A DNA stretch of 64,000 bases from NCBI GenBank assembly GCA_963720515.1, contig OY970397.1, forward strand, positions 434,001 through 498,000, written 5' to 3'. Positions 16,786-28,683 of the stretch are shown piece by piece (the stretch's first letter is position 1; each line of letters begins with the position of its first letter). The stretch comes from G963720515 sp963720515 (lineage in GTDB: Bacteria > Actinomycetota > Thermoleophilia > Gaiellales > Gaiellaceae). The translations under genes and the position numbers were made by a program. A model generated the notes under the pieces. It had not been told where the DNA came from, did not search any database, and was given only the letters and a program-made list of their open reading frames with translations.

Positions 16786-17036
16786 TTCAACGTCTTCCCG
16801 TGGTTCTGGTTCTCGTCGTGATCGCGGCGTTTCTCGCGCTCTCGGCGGCACGTCCGTCGAGCGGCGCGGGACCGGAGCAGCGCTACGTCGTGCGGTCGGG
16901 CGACACGCTCTGGTCGATCGCCGCAGCGCGCTACAGCGGCGACCCGCGCGCGGCGGTGTGGGAGATCGAGCACCGGAACCATCTCGACGGCGGCGTGCTG
17001 GTCCCCGGCACCGTCCTGCGGCTTCCCGCCGGCTAG
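16779..17036 (+). CDS. SOS-controlled membrane-anchored LysM protein (YneA/ChiZ-like division inhibitor)
   Basis: An 85-residue protein: an N-terminal membrane anchor (VVLVLVVIAAFLALSA), a short linker and one LysM domain (YVVRSGDTLWSIAAARYSG to VPGTVLRLPAG) facing the cell wall. The same layout under LexA control is known in Bacillus YneA and mycobacterial ChiZ/Rv2719c, which delay division during DNA damage. Those genes sit next to lexA. No lexA is in this window, so the assignment rests on architecture plus the operator. A generic LysM wall protein is the alternative. Confidence 0.75.
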   Translation: MFVQRLPVVLVLVVIAAFLALSAARPSSGAGPEQRYVVRSGDTLWSIAAARYSGDPRAAVWEIEHRNHLDGGVLVPGTVLRLPAG

Positions 17037-17095
17037 GGCCGTGCGCCTCCGCGCGGTGCTCGGCTGGGCGGCTCGGGGCCTGGCCTGGAGCGCCG

Positions 17096-17101
17096 TAGAC
17101 T
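17096..17101 (+). promoter_or_regulatory. -10 element of the RNase Z gene
   Basis: TAGACT lies 6 nt before the GTG at 17108, with no Shine-Dalgarno sequence. This is a leaderless arrangement. Confidence 0.55.
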
Positions 17102-17107
17102 GGCCGC

Positions 17108-18202
17108 GTGGACCTCGATCTCGTGTTCCTCGGGACCGCGGGCGCCGCACCGACGGCGCGCCGGGCGACGCCTGCGCTGCTTCTGCGGCGCGGGGGAGAG
17201 CGCATGCTCTTCGACTGCGGCGAGGGGACGCAGCGGCAGCTCCTGCGCTCGTCGATCGGCCTGCCGGAGCTCGAGGAGGTCTTCCTCACGCACTACCACG
17301 CGGACCACTACCTCGGGCTTCCGGGGATGATGAAGACGTTCGCGCTGCGCGGCCGCGAGGTTCCCCTCACGATCTACGGGCCGCCGGGCCTCGCCGACCT
17401 GTTCTCGAGCCTGCGCCGGATCTTCGGCCGGCTGACCTACCCGTTCGAGCTGGTCGAGCTCCGCCCGGGGGAGTCCCTCGCGCGCGACGGCTACTCGCTG
17501 GGTGCGATCGAGGTCGACCACGGCGTCCAGGCAATCGGGTGGACGCTCGTCGAGGACGAGCGGCCGGGCCGGTTCGACCTCGAGGCCGCGGAGCGCCTCG
17601 GCGTCCCCGCCGGCCCGCTCTTCGGGGCCCTCCAGCGCGGCGAGACGGTCACGACGCCCGCGGAAGCGACCGTGGCTCCGGAGCAGGTTCTCGGCCCAGC
17701 GCGGCCGGGCCGGAAGATCGTCCTCACGGGCGACACGCGCGCCGGGCGCTCGGTGCTCGAGGCCGCCAACGAGGCGGAAGTGCTCGTCCACGACGGCTCC
17801 TTCGGGGAGGAGGAGCGCGAGCGCGCGGACGAGACGGGCCACGCGACCGCGGGCGACGCGGCGGAGCTCGCGCGCGTCGCGGCGGTGAAGCTGCTGGCCC
17901 TCACGCACCTCTCGAACCGCTACTTCGGACCCGAGATCGCGCGCGAGGCGAGGGCCGTTTTTCCCGACACGGTCGTGCCCAAGGACTTCGATATCATCGA
18001 CGTTCCCTTTCCCGAGAGGGGCGCGCCGACGCTGGTGAAGGGGGGCGCGCTCGGACACGAGGAGGCACGCCATGGGCATGGTGCAGGTGGCGGTGGCGAG
18101 GGACCTGACGGAGGCGGAGGAGATCCGGACGATCCTCCGGACGGCGGGGATCCCGTCGGAGCTGCATCCGGCCGTCCCGCAGCACCCGGCGGCTCTCGAT
18201 GA
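17108..18202 (+). CDS. rnz: Ribonuclease Z (tRNA 3' endonuclease); 3' end probably overextended
   Basis: A metallo-beta-lactamase fold nuclease that trims tRNA 3' trailers. Motifs: FLGTAGAAPT, the zinc motif THYHADHYLGLPG, the Asp in TGDTRAG, and the His in ALTHLSNRY. The open frame gives 364 residues and overlaps the next gene by 131 bp with poor third-position GC. If one extra base near 18019 (GAGAGGGGCGCG) is removed, a TGA at 18036-18038 ends the protein at 309 residues, the usual RNase Z size, and leaves room for the next gene's ribosome site. The true end is therefore probably 18038. Confidence 0.88.
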   Translation: MDLDLVFLGTAGAAPTARRATPALLLRRGGERMLFDCGEGTQRQLLRSSIGLPELEEVFLTHYHADHYLGLPGMMKTFALRGREVPLTIYGPPGLADLFSSLRRIFGRLTYPFELVELRPGESLARDGYSLGAIEVDHGVQAIGWTLVEDERPGRFDLEAAERLGVPAGPLFGALQRGETVTTPAEATVAPEQVLGPARPGRKIVLTGDTRAGRSVLEAANEAEVLVHDGSFGEEERERADETGHATAGDAAELARVAAVKLLALTHLSNRYFGPEIAREARAVFPDTVVPKDFDIIDVPFPERGAPTLVKGGALGHEEARHGHGAGGGGEGPDGGGGDPDDPPDGGDPVGAASGRPAAPGGSR

Positions 18203-18302
18203 CCCGCCGACGCAGGTGCTCGTCCCCGAGGAGTCGGTGGACGATGCGCAGGACGCGATCGAGGCCATGACCGAGCCCGACGAGCTGCTCGGCGGCCGCT
18301 AG
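18072..18302 (+). CDS. DUF2007 family protein (putative signal-transducing protein)
   Basis: A protein of 76 residues: MGMVQVAVARDLTEAEEIRTILR, then EVLVP-like QVLVPEESVDDAQDAIEAM, a ferredoxin-like DUF2007 fold. GAGGAGG sits 8 nt upstream of the ATG at 18072, a good Shine-Dalgarno. Function unknown. It overlaps the apparent extension of RNase Z, which is one reason to doubt that extension. Confidence 0.75.
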   Translation: MGMVQVAVARDLTEAEEIRTILRTAGIPSELHPAVPQHPAALDDPPTQVLVPEESVDDAQDAIEAMTEPDELLGGR

Positions 18303-18305
18303 GCC

Positions 18306-19058
18306 TTGGCGTCGAAGGAGCAGGCCCCGGCGGCGTTCGCCGCGCTCGCGGACCGCTACGACGAGCTTCGCCCGGCGGACACCGGCTGGTGGGAGATCTT
18401 CGACGCGCTCGTCGCGGCCGGCGGCATCGAGCCGCACGTCCGCGCGCTCGACGTCGGCTGCGGCACCGGCCGCTTCGCCCATGCGCTCGCCGAGCGGGGC
18501 GTCCGAGTGTGGGGCGTGGACGCCTCCGCGGAGATGCTCGACCAGGCCCGCGCGCGACCGCTCCCGGGCGGCGGCTTCAAGCAGGCGCCGGCCGAGCGCC
18601 TCCCGTTCAAGGATGGGTGGTTCGACGCCGCGGTGATGCGCCAGTCCATCCACCTCGTCGAGCGGCCCGCGGCGTTTCGCGAGGTGCGGCGGATCCTCGC
18701 GCCCGGCGGGCGGCTCGCGGTCGCGACGTTCCATCCGGGCCACTTCGACCGCGTCTGGATCTCGCGGGTCGTCCCCGAGGTGGTCGACATCGACCGCGCG
18801 CGGTTCCCCGATCCGGAGACGCTGCGGGCGGAGCTCGGTGACCTCGGCTTCGCGAACGTGACCGTGCGCCGCATCCGCCAGCAGACGACGCTCACCCGCG
18901 AGGAGGCCCTCGCGCGCCTCCGCGGCCGCTACATCTCGACGCTCCACCTCGTGGACGAGGACGCCTACCGCGAGGGGGTCGAACGCGCCGAGGCGACGCT
19001 TCCGGCGACGATCGAGTCCGAGCTCGACTGGGCAATCGTCTCCGCCGTGAAGCGGTAG
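18306..19058 (+). CDS. SAM-dependent methyltransferase, class I
   Basis: A 250-residue Rossmann methyltransferase with motif I ALDVGCGTGRFAHAL, an acidic residue at the end of strand 2 (GVDASAEML), QAPAERLPF and the later REVRRILAPGGRLAVATF, all typical of Methyltransf_11. The TTG at 18306 is the likely start, 3 nt after the DUF2007 stop. The C-terminal ~70 residues carry helices that may bind substrate. The acceptor molecule cannot be predicted. Confidence 0.82.
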   Translation: MASKEQAPAAFAALADRYDELRPADTGWWEIFDALVAAGGIEPHVRALDVGCGTGRFAHALAERGVRVWGVDASAEMLDQARARPLPGGGFKQAPAERLPFKDGWFDAAVMRQSIHLVERPAAFREVRRILAPGGRLAVATFHPGHFDRVWISRVVPEVVDIDRARFPDPETLRAELGDLGFANVTVRRIRQQTTLTREEALARLRGRYISTLHLVDEDAYREGVERAEATLPATIESELDWAIVSAVKR

Positions 19059-19082
19059 CGCGGCGCGTCCGACCCGCGTCGC

Positions 19083-19088
19083 TATACT
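19083..19088 (+). promoter_or_regulatory. -10 element of the pyr operon
   Basis: TATACT predicts transcription from about 19095, giving a leader of about 42 nt that contains the PyrR RNA site. This is one of the few genes here with a real 5' leader. Confidence 0.65.
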
Positions 19089-19100
19089 CGCCCAAGTCCT

Positions 19101-19130
19101 TTAACTCGGTCCAGAGAGGCCGGAAAGGAG
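19101..19130 (+). promoter_or_regulatory. PyrR-binding RNA site overlapping the pyrR ribosome-binding site
   Basis: The leader contains TCCAGAGAGGC followed by GGAAAGGAG, matching the conserved PyrR anti-antiterminator loop (UCCnGnGAGGCU). The GGAAAGGAG half is also the Shine-Dalgarno of pyrR (GTG at 19137). There is no terminator in the leader. PyrR with UMP would therefore block translation initiation, as described for mycobacteria, rather than attenuate transcription (inference from layout). Confidence 0.82.
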
Positions 19131-19136
19131 TCGCGA

Positions 19137-19712
19137 GTGGCAACGCCTACCCGCACCGCACAAACCCTGCTCGACGCCGATGCGCTTGGCCGCACGCTCC
19201 AGCGCATCGCCCACGAGATCGTCGAGCGAAACGAAGACCTCTCGCGCGTCGCCCTCATCGGCATCCACACGCGCGGCGTCCCGCTCGCCCAGCGGCTGCG
19301 GCGCCTGATCCAGGAGTTCGCGAACGTCGAGGTCGCCCTCGGCACGCTCGACATCACGTTCTACCGCGACGACCTGGTCGCCCGCGGCGGCGACGCGCCG
19401 CTGCACCCGCAGCCGATCGTCAAGGCGACGACGCTCGACTTCCCGCTCGAGGGGCTCACGTGCGTCCTCGTGGACGACGTCCTCTACACGGGCCGCACGA
19501 TCCGCGCCGCGATCGAGGCCCTCTTCGACTACGGGCGCCCCGAGCGCGTCCAGCTCGCCTGCCTCGTCGACCGGGGCCACCGCGAGCTGCCCATCCGTCC
19601 GGACTACGTCGGCAAGAACCTCCCGAGCGCCCGCGACGAGCGCGTGCAGGTGCAGCTCGTGGAGGTGGACGAGGTCGACGCCGTCCTGCTCATCCCAGGG
19701 AACGAAAGGTGA
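19137..19712 (+). CDS. pyrR: PyrR bifunctional pyr operon regulator / uracil phosphoribosyltransferase
   Basis: A 191-residue type I phosphoribosyltransferase with the PRPP loop VLVDDVLYTGRTIRAA and the PyrR-specific middle NVEVALGTLDITFYRDD. It senses UMP/UTP and binds the pyr leader RNA, and may also make UMP from uracil. GTG start 6 nt after GGAAAGGAG. First gene of the operon, 2 nt before pyrB, with its RNA target directly upstream. Confidence 0.95.
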   Translation: MATPTRTAQTLLDADALGRTLQRIAHEIVERNEDLSRVALIGIHTRGVPLAQRLRRLIQEFANVEVALGTLDITFYRDDLVARGGDAPLHPQPIVKATTLDFPLEGLTCVLVDDVLYTGRTIRAAIEALFDYGRPERVQLACLVDRGHRELPIRPDYVGKNLPSARDERVQVQLVEVDEVDAVLLIPGNER

Positions 19713-19714
19713 CC

Positions 19715-20725
19715 ATGGCCGAGACCACGACCACCACGCCACTCGCGCGCGACGAGCTCCTGGCGCCGAAGTCCGGGGAGCGCCGCCACCTCATCTCGAT
19801 CGGCGACCTCGACCGCGAGGACGTCGAGCGGCTGCTCACGCTCGCGAGCGCGTTCGCGGCCACGCTCGAGCGCGACGTCAAGAAGCTCCCGATCCTCCGC
19901 GGCCGCACGGTCGTGAACATGTTCTACGAGTCCTCGACGCGCACGTCCTCGAGCTTCGAGCTCGCGGCGAAGCGCCTCTCGGCGGACGTCATGTCCATCA
20001 AGGCGAGCGGCTCGTCGGTGGACAAGGGCGAGTCCCTGAAGGACACGGCGCTCACGATCGGCTGCTACGACCCGGACGTCATCGTCCTGCGCCATCCCGA
20101 GATCGGCGCGCCCGAGCTCGTCGCGCGCTTCACGGACGCGCACCTCGTGAACGCCGGCGACGGCAAGCACCAGCATCCGACGCAGGCGCTCCTCGACCTC
20201 TACACGATCCAGGAGGAGCTCGACCGCATCGAGGGCCTCCACATCGCGATCGTCGGCGACGTCCTGCACTCGCGGGTCGCGCGCTCCGACATCCAGGCCT
20301 TCATCCTCATGGGCGCGAAGGTGACCCTCGTCGGGCCGCCGCCGCTCATCCCGCGCGGGATCGAGGCGATGGGCTGCGAGGTCTCCTACGACATCGACGC
20401 GATCAAGGACGCGGACGTCGTCTACATCCTCCGCATGCAGCGCGAACGGATGCTCGAGGGCGCCAACTACGTCCCGAGCCTCCGCGAGTACACCGCGCGC
20501 TGGGGCGTCACCGCCGACCGGGTCCGCCCGGGCCAGAAGATCATGCACCCGGGCCCGATGAACCGCGGGGTCGAGATCGACGGCGACGTCGCCGACGCGG
20601 CCGACGCGCTCATCGAGCGCCAGGTGCGAAGCGGCCTCGCCGTCCGCATGGCCGTCCTCTACGACCTCCTGACCGCCGGCCCCGTCGGGGTCAAGGTGGC
20701 GGAGATCGCCGAGGTCGCCCCGTGA
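19715..20725 (+). CDS. pyrB: Aspartate carbamoyltransferase, catalytic subunit
   Basis: A 336-residue ATCase that condenses carbamoyl phosphate and aspartate, the first committed pyrimidine step. Carbamoyl-phosphate motif FYESSTRTSSSFE, then HPTQALLDLYT and HPGPMNRGVEI. No pyrI follows, so it should act as the unregulated trimer, with control left to PyrR. ATG at 19715 follows GAAAGGTG. Confidence 0.96.
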   Translation: MAETTTTTPLARDELLAPKSGERRHLISIGDLDREDVERLLTLASAFAATLERDVKKLPILRGRTVVNMFYESSTRTSSSFELAAKRLSADVMSIKASGSSVDKGESLKDTALTIGCYDPDVIVLRHPEIGAPELVARFTDAHLVNAGDGKHQHPTQALLDLYTIQEELDRIEGLHIAIVGDVLHSRVARSDIQAFILMGAKVTLVGPPPLIPRGIEAMGCEVSYDIDAIKDADVVYILRMQRERMLEGANYVPSLREYTARWGVTADRVRPGQKIMHPGPMNRGVEIDGDVADAADALIERQVRSGLAVRMAVLYDLLTAGPVGVKVAEIAEVAP

Positions 20726-22032
20726 CGCGCCGCCTGTTCGCACCCGACCATCCCGGCGACGACGTCGTCATTCGCGGCGCACGCGTCCTCGACCCCGCCG
20801 AGGGCGTCGACCAGACGATCGACGTCCGCGTGGACAAGGGCGTAGTGGCCGAGCTCGGATCCGATCTCGCGACGAACGGCCACCGCGTCGTCGAGGGCGA
20901 GGGCCTCGTCCTCGCGCCCGCGTTCGTCGACCCGCACGTGCACCTCCGCACGCCCGGCCGCGAGGACGAGGAGGACATCGCCTCGGGCACGCGCGCCGCG
21001 GCGGCGGGCGGCTTCTGCGCCATCCTCGCCATGCCCAACACGGACCCGATCGTCGACTCTGCGTCGGTGCTCGGCTCGCTGATCGAGCGGGCCCGCGTCG
21101 AGGCGGAGGTCCCGGTCGGCTTCCTGGCCGCGATCACGAAGGGCCAGGAGGGCGCCGAGCTCACCGAGATGGTCGAGCTCGCCCACGCGGGCGCGGCCGG
21201 CTACTCGGATGATGGGCGGCCGGTTACGTCCCCCGGCCTCCTGCGCCGTGCGCTCCAGTACACCGCGGTCGCCGGGCCGCCCGTCGCGCTCCACTGCGAG
21301 GAGCCGACGCTCACCCGCGGCGGCCAGATGCACGAGGGCGTCACGAGCGCCGAGCTCGGCTTCGGCGGCTACCCGTCGATCGCCGAGAGCCTCATGGTCG
21401 CGCGCGACCTCGCCGTCGCCCGCTACGAGGGGCGCCCGCTCCACCTGCTGCACCTCTCCGCCCGCGAGTCGGTCGAGGCGCTGCGCGCCGCGCAGGCCGA
21501 CGGCGTCCAGGCCACGGGCGAGGCGACGCCGCACCACCTCACGGAGACCGACGAGGCGGTGCGCTCCCTCGACGCGAACCTGAAGATGAACCCGCCGCTG
21601 CGCGCCGAGGAGGACCGCAAGGCGCTGCTCGAGGCGCTCCGCGACGGCACGATCGCCGCGGTCGCCACGGACCATGCGCCGCACGCGCCGCACGAGAAGG
21701 AGGTCCCGTTCGAGGCCGCGCCGTTCGGCGTCACCGGGCTCGAGACCGCGTTCTCCGTCCTCTACACGCGCCTCGTCGAGCCGGGCGAGCTCCCGCTCGA
21801 GACGCTCGTCGAACGGATGAGCGCCGGCCCGGCGCGGATCTACGGCCTCGACGCGCCGCGGATCGCGAAGGACGCGCGCGCGAACCTCGTCCTCCTCGAC
21901 CTCGGCGCCGAGTGGACGGTCGAGGCGCGCGGGTTCCGCTCGAAGTCGCGGAACTCCTGGCTCCTCGGCCAGACGCTCAAGGGCAAGGTCGTCCTCACCG
22001 TCGCGGACGGAAAGGTGGCCTTCGCCGCGTGA
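20722..22032 (+). CDS. pyrC: Dihydroorotase, class I
   Basis: A 436-residue amidohydrolase that cyclises carbamoyl aspartate. Metal motif DPHVHLRTPGREDEEDIASG, then AMPNTDPIVD, HLLHLSA and the terminal metal Asp in ATDHAPH. Length and motifs fit the class I (Bacillus-type) enzyme. The GTG at 20722 overlaps the pyrB stop (GTGA). Confidence 0.95.
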   Translation: MTRRLFAPDHPGDDVVIRGARVLDPAEGVDQTIDVRVDKGVVAELGSDLATNGHRVVEGEGLVLAPAFVDPHVHLRTPGREDEEDIASGTRAAAAGGFCAILAMPNTDPIVDSASVLGSLIERARVEAEVPVGFLAAITKGQEGAELTEMVELAHAGAAGYSDDGRPVTSPGLLRRALQYTAVAGPPVALHCEEPTLTRGGQMHEGVTSAELGFGGYPSIAESLMVARDLAVARYEGRPLHLLHLSARESVEALRAAQADGVQATGEATPHHLTETDEAVRSLDANLKMNPPLRAEEDRKALLEALRDGTIAAVATDHAPHAPHEKEVPFEAAPFGVTGLETAFSVLYTRLVEPGELPLETLVERMSAGPARIYGLDAPRIAKDARANLVLLDLGAEWTVEARGFRSKSRNSWLLGQTLKGKVVLTVADGKVAFAA

Positions 22033-23064
22033 CCGGCTTCCTCGCCTTGGAGGACGGAACCGTCTTTCCCGGCCGGTCGGTCGGCGCCGACGGGATCGCC
22101 TTCGGCGAGGCGGTGTTCACGACGGCGATGTCGGGCTACCAGGAAGTCGTCACCGACCCGAGCTTCGCGGAGCAGCTCGTCTGCTTCACGGCGCCGATGG
22201 TCGGCAACTACGGCGTCGCGCCGGAGCGCTCCGAGTCGGCCGAGCCGCACGCCCGCGCCGTCCTCATGCGCCGCGCCGGCGGGACTGCCTGGACCGACTG
22301 GCTCGCGGCGCACGGGATCGTCGCGCTCGACGAGGTGGACACGCGCGCGCTCGTCCTGCACCTGCGAGAGCGGGGCGCGATGCGGGCCGCCGCGGTCGCG
22401 GGCGAGGCGTCCGTCGCGGCCATCGTGGCCCGGGTGCAGGCACAGCCGCGGATGACCGGCCGCGGCCTCGTCGCCGGGGTCTCGACCCGGCTCGCCTACG
22501 AGCACGGGAGCGGAACCCCGCGGATCGCGGTCCTCGACTACGGCTGCAAGCGCTCGATCGTCGCGCGGCTCATCGCGGCCGGCGCATCGGTGCACGTCTT
22601 CCCGCACTCGACGACCGCGGAGGAGATCCTCGCGACCGAGCCCGCGGGCGTCGTCCTCTCGAACGGCCCCGGCGACCCGGCCGCGCTCGGGCGCGAGACC
22701 GAGACCGTCGCTGCCCTCATCGGCCACGTCCCCGTCTTCGGCATCTGCCTCGGCCACCAGCTTCTCGCGCAGGCGGCCGGCTTCCGCACCTTCAAGCTTC
22801 GCTACGGCCACCGCGGCGCGAACCACCCGGTGCTCGACACCGAGACCGGCCGCGTGCTCGTCACCGCGCAGAACCACGGCTTCGCCGTCGAGGACGGGAG
22901 CGGCGCGGAGGCCGTCGTCACGCACCGCTCGCTCTACGACGGGACGGTCGAGGGTCTCGCGCTCCCCGGCGAGCGCGCCCGCTCCGTCCAGTTCCACCCC
23001 GAGGCGGGCCCCGGGCCGCACGACGCGGTCCCGGTGGTCGAGGCCTGGGTCGAGGAGCTGCGCC

Positions 23065-23075
<11 letters not shown>
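22029..23075 (+). CDS. carA: Carbamoyl-phosphate synthase small subunit
   Basis: A 348-residue glutaminase subunit that delivers ammonia to CarB. The N-terminal domain includes FGEAVFTTAMSGYQEVVTDPS. The class I amidotransferase domain has the nucleophile in GICLGHQLLA and the His-Glu pair in FHPEAGPGPHD. GTG start overlaps the pyrC stop. Placement inside the pyr operon means PyrR also governs the shared arginine precursor. Confidence 0.96.
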
Positions 23076-26128
<3,053 letters not shown>

Positions 26129-26148
<20 letters not shown>

Positions 26149-26815
26149 AACCGTCGCCGTCGAGCCGGTCGGGCCGTACACGCTCGTCCGGGTCGCCCGC
26201 GGCGCACTCGACCCCGGCGAGCCGGGCCAGTTCTTCATGCTCGAGGCCCCCGGCCGTCCGCTGCCGCGACCGATGAGCCTCTGCCTCGCGCCGCCCGGCG
26301 AGCTCGGGTTCCTCGTGGACGCGATCGGCCCGGGGACCCGCGCGCTCGCCGAGCTCGAGCCCGGCGACGAGCTCGACGTCCTCGGCCCGCTCGGGAACGG
26401 CTACCGCCTCGACGTCGAGCGCCCGCTCCTCGTCGGCGGCGGCATCGGCATCGCGCCCTTCCCGTACCTCGCCGAGCGCCTCGGCGGCGCGCCCGCCGTG
26501 CTCGGCTTCCGCTCGGCAGAGTACGCCGAGGCCGCGGCGCTCCTGCCGGACGCCGAGGTCGTCGTGGAGCCCCGGCTCGTCACCGAGCTGGTCGATCCGG
26601 AGATGGACGTCCTCGCCTGCGGCCCCGAGCCGATGCTCCACGCGGTCGCGCGCCTCGCGCCCCGCGCCCAGCTCGCCTGGGAGGCGCCGATGGCCTGCGG
26701 CTACGGCGCGTGCTACGGCTGCGCGGTCCCGATCGGCGGCGTCCTCGAGCGCCTGTGCGTCGCGGGCCCGGTCCTCGAGGCGGCGGACGTGCTCGCCGCG
26801 GAGGTGGCCGCGTGA
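26129..26815 (+). CDS. pyrK: Dihydroorotate dehydrogenase electron-transfer subunit
   Basis: A 228-residue ferredoxin-reductase-like FAD/[2Fe-2S] protein that passes electrons from class 1B PyrD to NAD+. FAD-binding segment RPMSLCLAPPG, nucleotide motif VGGGIGIAPFPYLAERLGG, and the cluster cysteines in MACGYGACYGCAVP with a fourth in RLCVAGPV. The TTG at 26129, inside the end of carB, is the likely start. Its presence identifies the following PyrD as class 1B. Confidence 0.92.
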
Positions 26816-27688
26816 TCCTGAACGCCTCCGGCTGTCTCGACGCGCTCGTCGCGCCCGATGTCGCGCGCAGCCTCGACGCCTTCGTGACGAAGACCGTGAC
26901 GCCGCTTCGCGCGCGAGGGGAACGCGCCGACGCGGATCGCCGAGACCGACTGCGGGATGGTCAACTCGATCGGCCTCGCGAACCCGGGCATCGACCGGTT
27001 CTGCGCGGACACGCTCCCGCGCCTGCGCGAGCTCGGCGTCCCGCTCTGGGTCTCGGTGGGCGGGTTCAGCGCGCCGGAGTACGCGGACATGTGCGAGCGG
27101 CTCGACGCCGAGGACGGGATCGACGTGCTCGAGCTGAACGTGTCGTGCCCGAACGTCGAGTCGCCCGTGGACGCCGCCGAGGAGATCGTCGTCGCGGCCC
27201 GCGCCGTGACCTCGAAGACGCTCTACACGAAGCTCTCGCCGCAGCTTCCCGACATCGGCGCCGCCGCCGAGCGGGTCGCCGCGGCCGGCACCGACGGGCT
27301 CTCGCTCGTAAACACCTTGTATGGGATGGCCCTCGACGAGCGGACGCTCAAGCCGGTCGTCGCGACGGAGCGGGGCGGCCTGTCGGGCCCAGGCCTCCGG
27401 CCCGTCGCGCTCGCCGCCGTCCACGCCTGCTACCGGGCGACGGGGCTTCCGATCGTCGGCATGGGCGGGGTCGAGACCGGACGCCACGCGCTCGAGCTCC
27501 TCGCCGCCGGCGCAGCGCAGATCGCGCTCGGAACCGTGCTCTTCCGCGACCCGGACGCGCCGGCCCGCGTGCGGGCCGAGCTGGCCGAAGCGGCTTCGGC
27601 ACACGGCTTCGCCTCACCGTCGGAGGCGATCGGCGCCTCGCACGATGTGTTGCCAAGTCTGGCAAAAAAGCCTGCAAAAACCCAATAA
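26812..27688 (+). CDS. pyrD: Dihydroorotate dehydrogenase, class 1B catalytic subunit (one-base frameshift)
   Basis: An FMN enzyme oxidising dihydroorotate to orotate. GTG at 26812 overlaps the pyrK stop and reads ILNASGCLDA. The catalytic Cys loop is NVSCPNVESP, and the FMN phosphate site is VGMGGVETGRHALELLAAGA. The frame breaks in CTTCGCGCGCGAGG near 26910: removing one base restores TPLAREGNAPTRIAETDCGM, the conserved region, and gives 291 residues. It is the last gene of the operon. pyrF and pyrE are not in the window. Confidence 0.9.
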
Positions 27689-27697
27689 AACTCCCAC

Positions 27698-27725
27698 TTG
27701 CGCAGCGGCGCGCGGCTGTTAGAAT
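27698..27725 (+). promoter_or_regulatory. Promoter of mihF
   Basis: TTGCGC (27698-27703), a 16-bp spacer and TAGAAT (27720-27725), 8 nt before the ATG at 27734. This separates mihF-gmk from the pyr operon. Confidence 0.65.
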
Positions 27726-27733
27726 CGCGCGCC

Positions 27734-28063
27734 ATGCAGGCGTCGCGGACACAGGTGCAGGCGCCCCTCCGATCCCTCGACCAACGGATGGACGCCCTGC
27801 GCCGCGCAAACGAGATTCGCGTTCGGCGCGCCCAGCTCAAGAAGGACCTGAAGGCGGGGACGGCCAAGATCGAGGACGTCCTCAGCCGCCCGCCGCAGTA
27901 CGTCGAGACCGCCAAGGTGATCGACATCCTCATGGCCGTGCCGAAGTTCGGCCGGGTGAAGGCGGCGCGGTTCCTGAACCAGTGCCGCATCAGCCAGTCC
28001 AAGACCGTCGGCGGTCTCTCCGAGCGACAGCGCGAGGAGCTCGTCGGCCTCCTGCGCCGCTGA
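27734..28063 (+). CDS. mihF: Actinobacterial integration host factor (mIHF)
   Basis: A 109-residue nucleoid protein unrelated to the E. coli IHF fold. It has the conserved helix-two-turn-helix segment VPKFGRVKAARFLNQCRIS and the C-terminal GGLSERQREELVGLL. mIHF binds and compacts DNA and is needed for phage L5 integration in mycobacteria. The ATG at 27734, 8 nt after TAGAAT, is preferred to the in-frame 27698 start, which lies upstream of the -10. It directly precedes gmk, the usual actinobacterial order. Confidence 0.92.
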   Translation: MQASRTQVQAPLRSLDQRMDALRRANEIRVRRAQLKKDLKAGTAKIEDVLSRPPQYVETAKVIDILMAVPKFGRVKAARFLNQCRISQSKTVGGLSERQREELVGLLRR

Positions 28064-28077
28064 GCGGCGGGCCCGTC

Positions 28078-28680
28078 ATGAAGCACGGGCCGAACGGCGA
28101 CCGCGGACGACTCGTCGTCATCACCGGCCCCTCCGGCGCTGGCAAGGGCACGCTGATTCGCAAGCTGGTCGAGCGCCGGCCGGACCTCGAGGTCGCGGTG
28201 TCGGCGACGACCAGGCCTCGCCGGGAGAACGAGGTGGACGGTGTCGACTACTACTTCCTGTCCGAGGAGGAGTTCGTGGCGCGGATCGAGCGCGGCGAGC
28301 TTCTCGAGCACGTCCGCTACGTGTCGGGCCACCGCTACGGGACGCTCCGCTCGGAGGTCGAGCGGATCCGCGCGGCGGGGCGGAGCTGCATCCTCGAGCT
28401 CGAGACCGAAGGCGCCCGCCGGGTGAAGGAGCTCGAGCCCGACTCGATGACGATCTTCGTCACGACGCCGTCGTTCGCGGAGCTCGAGCGCCGGCTACGC
28501 GATCGCGCGACCGAGAGCGCGGGGGAGATCGAAGAGCGCCTCGACCTCGCCCGGCGCCAGACGGAGGAGAAGGACGACTTCGAGCACGTGGTCGTGAACG
28601 ACGACGTCGAGCGGGCTGTGGCCGAGCTCGACTCGCTCATCGCCCGCGCCCCGGCGAACGCCGGCGCTCGCCAGGCCTGA
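28078..28680 (+). CDS. gmk: Guanylate kinase
   Basis: A 200-residue GMP kinase. P-loop VITGPSGAGKGTLIRKL, GMP-binding SATTRPRRENEVDGVDY with GHRYGT, and the LID region RLRDRATES. ATG at 28078, 14 bp after mihF. The downstream space holds copy E of the intergenic repeat. Confidence 0.96.
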   Translation: MKHGPNGDRGRLVVITGPSGAGKGTLIRKLVERRPDLEVAVSATTRPRRENEVDGVDYYFLSEEEFVARIERGELLEHVRYVSGHRYGTLRSEVERIRAAGRSCILELETEGARRVKELEPDSMTIFVTTPSFAELERRLRDRATESAGEIEERLDLARRQTEEKDDFEHVVVNDDVERAVAELDSLIARAPANAGARQA

Positions 28681-28683
28681 GCT

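Noticed and set aside
17108..18202. RNase Z genuinely 364 residues with a Gly/Pro-rich tail
   Set aside because: The tail overlaps a gene with its own ribosome site, has poor third-position GC, and one extra base would restore a 309-residue protein.
27648..27670. TTGCCA-AGTC-TGGCAA followed by A residues as a terminator of the pyr operon
   Set aside because: It lies within pyrD coding sequence and the tract is A, not T, on the transcribed strand. It is not a functional intrinsic terminator in either direction.
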